Both the position numbers and the translations under genes were made by a program. The notes under the pieces were generated by a model. The model worked only from the letters and a program-made list of their open reading frames with translations. It was not told the DNA's origin and ran no database searches. Of a DNA stretch of 22,376 nucleotides, positions 22,131 through 22,376 are shown in pieces (position 1 is the first letter of the stretch; every line of letters begins with the position of its first letter). The DNA comes from a virus. The stretch lies in the IMG/VR virus record IMGVR_UViG_3300046458_000151, positions 1-22,376 of that record; one strand, written 5' to 3'.

Positions 22131-22376
22131 TTAGGTTCCTTTGGTGGCCAAGAGTTTTTTGAACGCATCGGGGTTGTCACGGGCCAGCGCAGCGCGCTCG
22201 GATTCCGTGTACTCGCCCCACTTCTTCGTGGCCTTGCCACCGTTGTCGCCGGTCTGACCGGCACCCTGAGCCCTTGGCCAGAGGTGTGTAGCTGTTTCAC
22301 GCAGCGATTCCGCCCATTCGAGCGGGGACAGAGGCGTCTTGCCGTCCTTGCCGTAGATGACCTCGCCATCACGGTC
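22131..22376 (-). CDS. C-terminal end of a probable capsid scaffold protein (partial)
   Basis: The last 81 codons of a gene that enters from the right edge. The reading frame is open from 22376 to TAA at 22131-22133. It reads DRDGEVIYGKDGKTPLSPLE, then WAESLRETATHLWP, a Gly/Asn/Gln-rich linker, and a helix ending AFKKLLATKGT. An overlapping frame at 21818-22372 is a shadow. Position just before the capsid gene and the charged helical tail fit a scaffold or capsid-morphogenesis protein. The stop lies 3 nt before the capsid start, so they are coupled. Identity is tentative without the N-terminus. Confidence 0.65.
   Translation of the reverse strand, partial: DRDGEVIYGKDGKTPLSPLEWAESLRETATHLWPRAQGAGQTGDNGGKATKKWGEYTESERAALARDNPDAFKKLLATKGT

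Overview
The window looks like the late (structural) half of a lambda-like siphophage genome integrated in, or isolated from, a Pseudomonas. The evidence is the high GC content, Pseudomonas-style codon use, a lambda-order tail cluster, and flanking SOS genes of the kind Pseudomonas prophages carry. No tRNA, integrase, att site, IS element or CRISPR array is visible. Almost all structural genes lie on the minus strand, so the operon is read from right (22376) to left.

Head and connector (22376 to about 19213): C-terminal end of a probable scaffold protein, major capsid protein, a small protein with a C-terminal SAP/HeH-like helix, a DnaT-like adaptor, another small connector and a gpZ/HK97-gp10-like neck protein. 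Tail (19216 to 4626): tail terminator, tail tube protein, a G/GT chaperone pair joined by a programmed -1 frameshift at GGGAAAC (17692-17698), tape measure, then lambda M, L, K, I and J homologues. K and I, adjacent in lambda, are separated here by about 1.3 kb of cargo: a YafO-type toxin with a tiny putative antitoxin, its own promoter and a palindromic operator, and a lipoprotein. J is unusually long (1914 aa), with FN3 domains and three lectin-like modules between coiled-coil repeats. Two proteins starting MAGLI(I/V)R and a 70-aa protein follow, in visibly AT-richer DNA.

Lysis (2887 to 1845): a lambda R-like transglycosylase, then Rz with Rz1 nested inside it. There is no holin next to them. 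A small lipoprotein gene on the opposite strand (2966-3190) sits between tail and lysis genes.

Left end (1 to 1844): a gene of unknown function, a YedK/HMCES-type SRAP gene and a divergent umuD-like gene. The last two share an intergenic region with a near-perfect LexA box and a second 18-bp palindrome.

A recurring theme is an intrinsic-terminator-like hairpin with a T tract just before the ribosome binding site of the next late gene (before lysozyme, I, J and the tail tube gene). Three of these share an almost identical T7-CTGGAG leader. The strongest unusual signals are the hairpin/RBS cassettes, the slippery site bracketed by a 14-bp direct repeat, and the toxin-antitoxin plus lipoprotein cargo inside the tail operon.
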